From positions 1 to 7,782 of the forward strand of contig JAJZLX010000428.1 in NCBI GenBank assembly GCA_021850555.1: a DNA stretch of 7,782 bases, in the 5' to 3' direction. Of the stretch, positions 6,157 to 7,782 are shown piece after piece (the stretch's first letter is position 1; each line of letters begins with the position of its first letter). The notes under the pieces are model-generated. The model saw only the letters and a program-made list of their open reading frames with translations. It was not told the origin of the DNA and did no database searches. The translations under genes and the position numbers were made by a program. The stretch is from Pseudomonadota bacterium (GTDB taxonomy: Bacteria; Pseudomonadota; Gammaproteobacteria; Steroidobacterales; Steroidobacteraceae).

Positions 6157-7731
6157 GTGCGACGAACTCTCACAGTGTTTCTCACTACCGCCGCGTTGGC
6201 ACTGGCGCCCGTGTGCTTCGCCGCGCGCGCCGCGACGAAGCACGGCGCCGTACCCGCAGCGCCCAAGGCCAGAACCGTGGTCACGCACGGCAGCGTGGTG
6301 ATCGACGGCCGGCGCATCGCCTACACCGCCACGGCCGGCACGATCATCCTGCGCGACAAGGCGGGCAAGCCCACGGCCAGCATGTTCTACGTCGCCTATA
6401 CCAAGGACGGCATCCACGATCCGGGCAAGCGCCCCGTAACCTTCGCGTACAACGGTGGCCCGGGCTTCGCTTCGGCGTTGGTTGACGTCGGCGGCTTCGG
6501 GCCCCGCCGCCTTGATTGGCCGGCGCCAGGGAAGGTCGAGGCCGAGCAACCGCCCTACCGCCTGGTGCCGAACCATTACAGCATCCTCAAATCGACCGAC
6601 CTGGTGTTCATCGACGCGGTCGGCACAGGCTATAGCCGCATCGTCGGCGCCGGCAAGCCGGCGATGTTCTACGGCATCAATGGCGATGCCAGGACCTTCA
6701 CTCAGTTCATCGAGCGGTACATCCAGCAGTACAGCCGCTTTGAATCCCCGAAGTTCCTGCTGGGCGAGAGCTACGGCACCACGCGTTCCGCGGTATTGGC
6801 GCAGGACCTGGTGGGCCAGGGCGTCTATCTCGATGGGGTCATCCTGTGCTCGACGGTGCTGGACTTCCCGACGTTGAACTTCACTCCGGGCAACGACCTC
6901 CCCTACGAGCTGTACCTGCCCTCTTATGCGGCGGTGGCCTGGTACCACCATCGGCTCGACCCGCAGCCGCCGGATCTTGCGGCCTTCGTGCAAAAGGTCG
7001 AGCGCTTCGCCGGAGGGCCGTATGCGCAAGCCCTGTTCGAGGGCTCGGCGCTGCCGGCACGGCAGAAGGTGCGACTCGCCGCGCGGCTCGCCCGGTATAC
7101 CGGCTTGCCGGCGACGTTGTGGGAGCGGACGAACCTGCGTATCCCGCTGTCGGTCTTCCAGCGGCGCCTACTGGGCGCCGGCATTAGCACCGCGCGCTTC
7201 GATGCGCGCTTCACCACGCCGGAGCTGCAACCTCTTATGCCGGAGCAGGGCGACTCGGCCGCTGGGGCCGCCACCACTGCCATCTGGGGCGCCTTGAGCG
7301 CGGGGTTCGACGACTACCTTCAGCACGGGCTCGACTACCACAGCGACCGCCTGTACGTGCAAAGCAGCGCCGCCGCGTTCAAGGCCTGGAACTGGGGGCG
7401 CTACGAGCCCCCGCTCAGCGAGCTGGACCAGGGCGTGGGTACCAACGAGAGCGTGATGCGCGTCGAGAACGTGGCGCCGGCGCTCGCCCGGGCGATGAGC
7501 AACGACCCCGGCATGCAGCTGATGCTCAATAACGGCTGGTTCGACATGGCGACGCCGTTCTTCGCGACGAACTATACGATCGCGCACATGGGTCTGCCTG
7601 ACTCGCTGGAGCACAACATTCACGAGTACTACTATCCCGTCGGGCACATGCTCTACCTCAACCCCGCCGTGCTGCCGCAGCTGGCGCACAATATCGATGC
7701 GTTTATCGCCGACGCTGCCCGGCGCGGTTGA
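6157..7731 (+). CDS. Exported S10 family serine carboxypeptidase
   Basis: It should remove C-terminal residues from peptides outside the cytoplasm. The GTG start at 6157 follows AAGGAG with six bases between. Residues 1-26 form a signal peptide (RR, then a hydrophobic core, cleavage near ARA-AT). The alpha/beta-hydrolase fold shows the S10 marks in order: NGGPG (99-103, oxyanion and substrate-carboxylate site; the usual SSS is replaced by FAS), VFIDAVGTGYS (150-160, the 'DqPvGtGyS' element), GESYGTTR with nucleophile Ser205, NNGWFDMATP with catalytic Asp463, and PVGHMLY with catalytic His497. At 524 residues it is full length with an intact triad. It has its own probable promoter and lies outside the putative integration scar, with no link to the galactoside genes visible. 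No convincing terminator is seen in the 51 bases after the stop. Confidence 0.9.
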   Translation: MRRTLTVFLTTAALALAPVCFAARAATKHGAVPAAPKARTVVTHGSVVIDGRRIAYTATAGTIILRDKAGKPTASMFYVAYTKDGIHDPGKRPVTFAYNGGPGFASALVDVGGFGPRRLDWPAPGKVEAEQPPYRLVPNHYSILKSTDLVFIDAVGTGYSRIVGAGKPAMFYGINGDARTFTQFIERYIQQYSRFESPKFLLGESYGTTRSAVLAQDLVGQGVYLDGVILCSTVLDFPTLNFTPGNDLPYELYLPSYAAVAWYHHRLDPQPPDLAAFVQKVERFAGGPYAQALFEGSALPARQKVRLAARLARYTGLPATLWERTNLRIPLSVFQRRLLGAGISTARFDARFTTPELQPLMPEQGDSAAGAATTAIWGALSAGFDDYLQHGLDYHSDRLYVQSSAAAFKAWNWGRYEPPLSELDQGVGTNESVMRVENVAPALARAMSNDPGMQLMLNNGWFDMATPFFATNYTIAHMGLPDSLEHNIHEYYYPVGHMLYLNPAVLPQLAHNIDAFIADAARRG

Positions 7732-7782
7732 CAGCGGCTGCGGCTCTTGCGTATCGACGGTGCGCGAGCGTGGGTGTACGAG

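Noticed and set aside
1..7782. CRISPR arrays, rRNA genes, insertion-sequence ends, toxin-antitoxin or defence genes
   Set aside because: No regularly spaced repeats, rRNA sequence, transposase or recognisable defence domains were seen on either strand.

Overview
The window looks like a piece of a GC-rich gammaproteobacterial chromosome, probably order Lysobacterales/Xanthomonadales. This rests on the TonB-dependent receptor of the Xanthomonas/Caulobacter type, the plausible -35/-10 pairs in GC-rich DNA, and the mix of exported carbohydrate- and peptide-degrading enzymes. The assignment is inference; there is no rRNA or other taxonomic marker.

Layout from left to right. (1) 1-1110, minus strand: the start of a TonB-dependent outer-membrane receptor (signal peptide, TonB box, plug, first barrel strands), cut by an in-frame TGA at 85-87 and running off the left edge. 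(2) 1111-2095: almost 1 kb with no convincing gene, holding a few dyad symmetries and an AT-rich patch. (3) 2096-2615, plus strand: a GntR/FadR-type regulator broken by one extra C in a run of five Cs, with a degraded effector domain. (4) 2718-4823, minus strand: an intact, exported GH42 beta-galactosidase with both catalytic glutamates, a good promoter and a dyad at the likely transcription start. (5) 4924-5273: no recognisable gene. (6) 5274-5771, minus strand: the N-terminal third of a phage-type tyrosine integrase without a catalytic domain. (7) 5929-5993: a tRNA-3'-end-like sequence with CCA followed by a terminator-like hairpin, a candidate attachment-site scar. (8) 6157-7731, plus strand: an intact exported S10 serine carboxypeptidase.

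How it fits together. Receptor, GntR regulator and GH42 enzyme have the composition of a galactoside-uptake and degradation locus: the receptor would bring oligosaccharide across the outer membrane, the periplasmic GH42 would release galactose, and the regulator would sense a sugar or sugar acid. Here the receptor and regulator are both broken while the enzyme is intact, so the locus appears to be decaying. To its right is a dead integrase next to a tRNA-end-like scar, suggesting the edge of an old integrated element; the S10 peptidase beyond the scar would then be backbone DNA.

I did not find a clear new biological system. The points most worth a second look are the perfect inverted repeat that could hide the integrase ribosome-binding site, the tRNA-end/terminator scar, and the combination of three broken genes with two intact exported enzymes.
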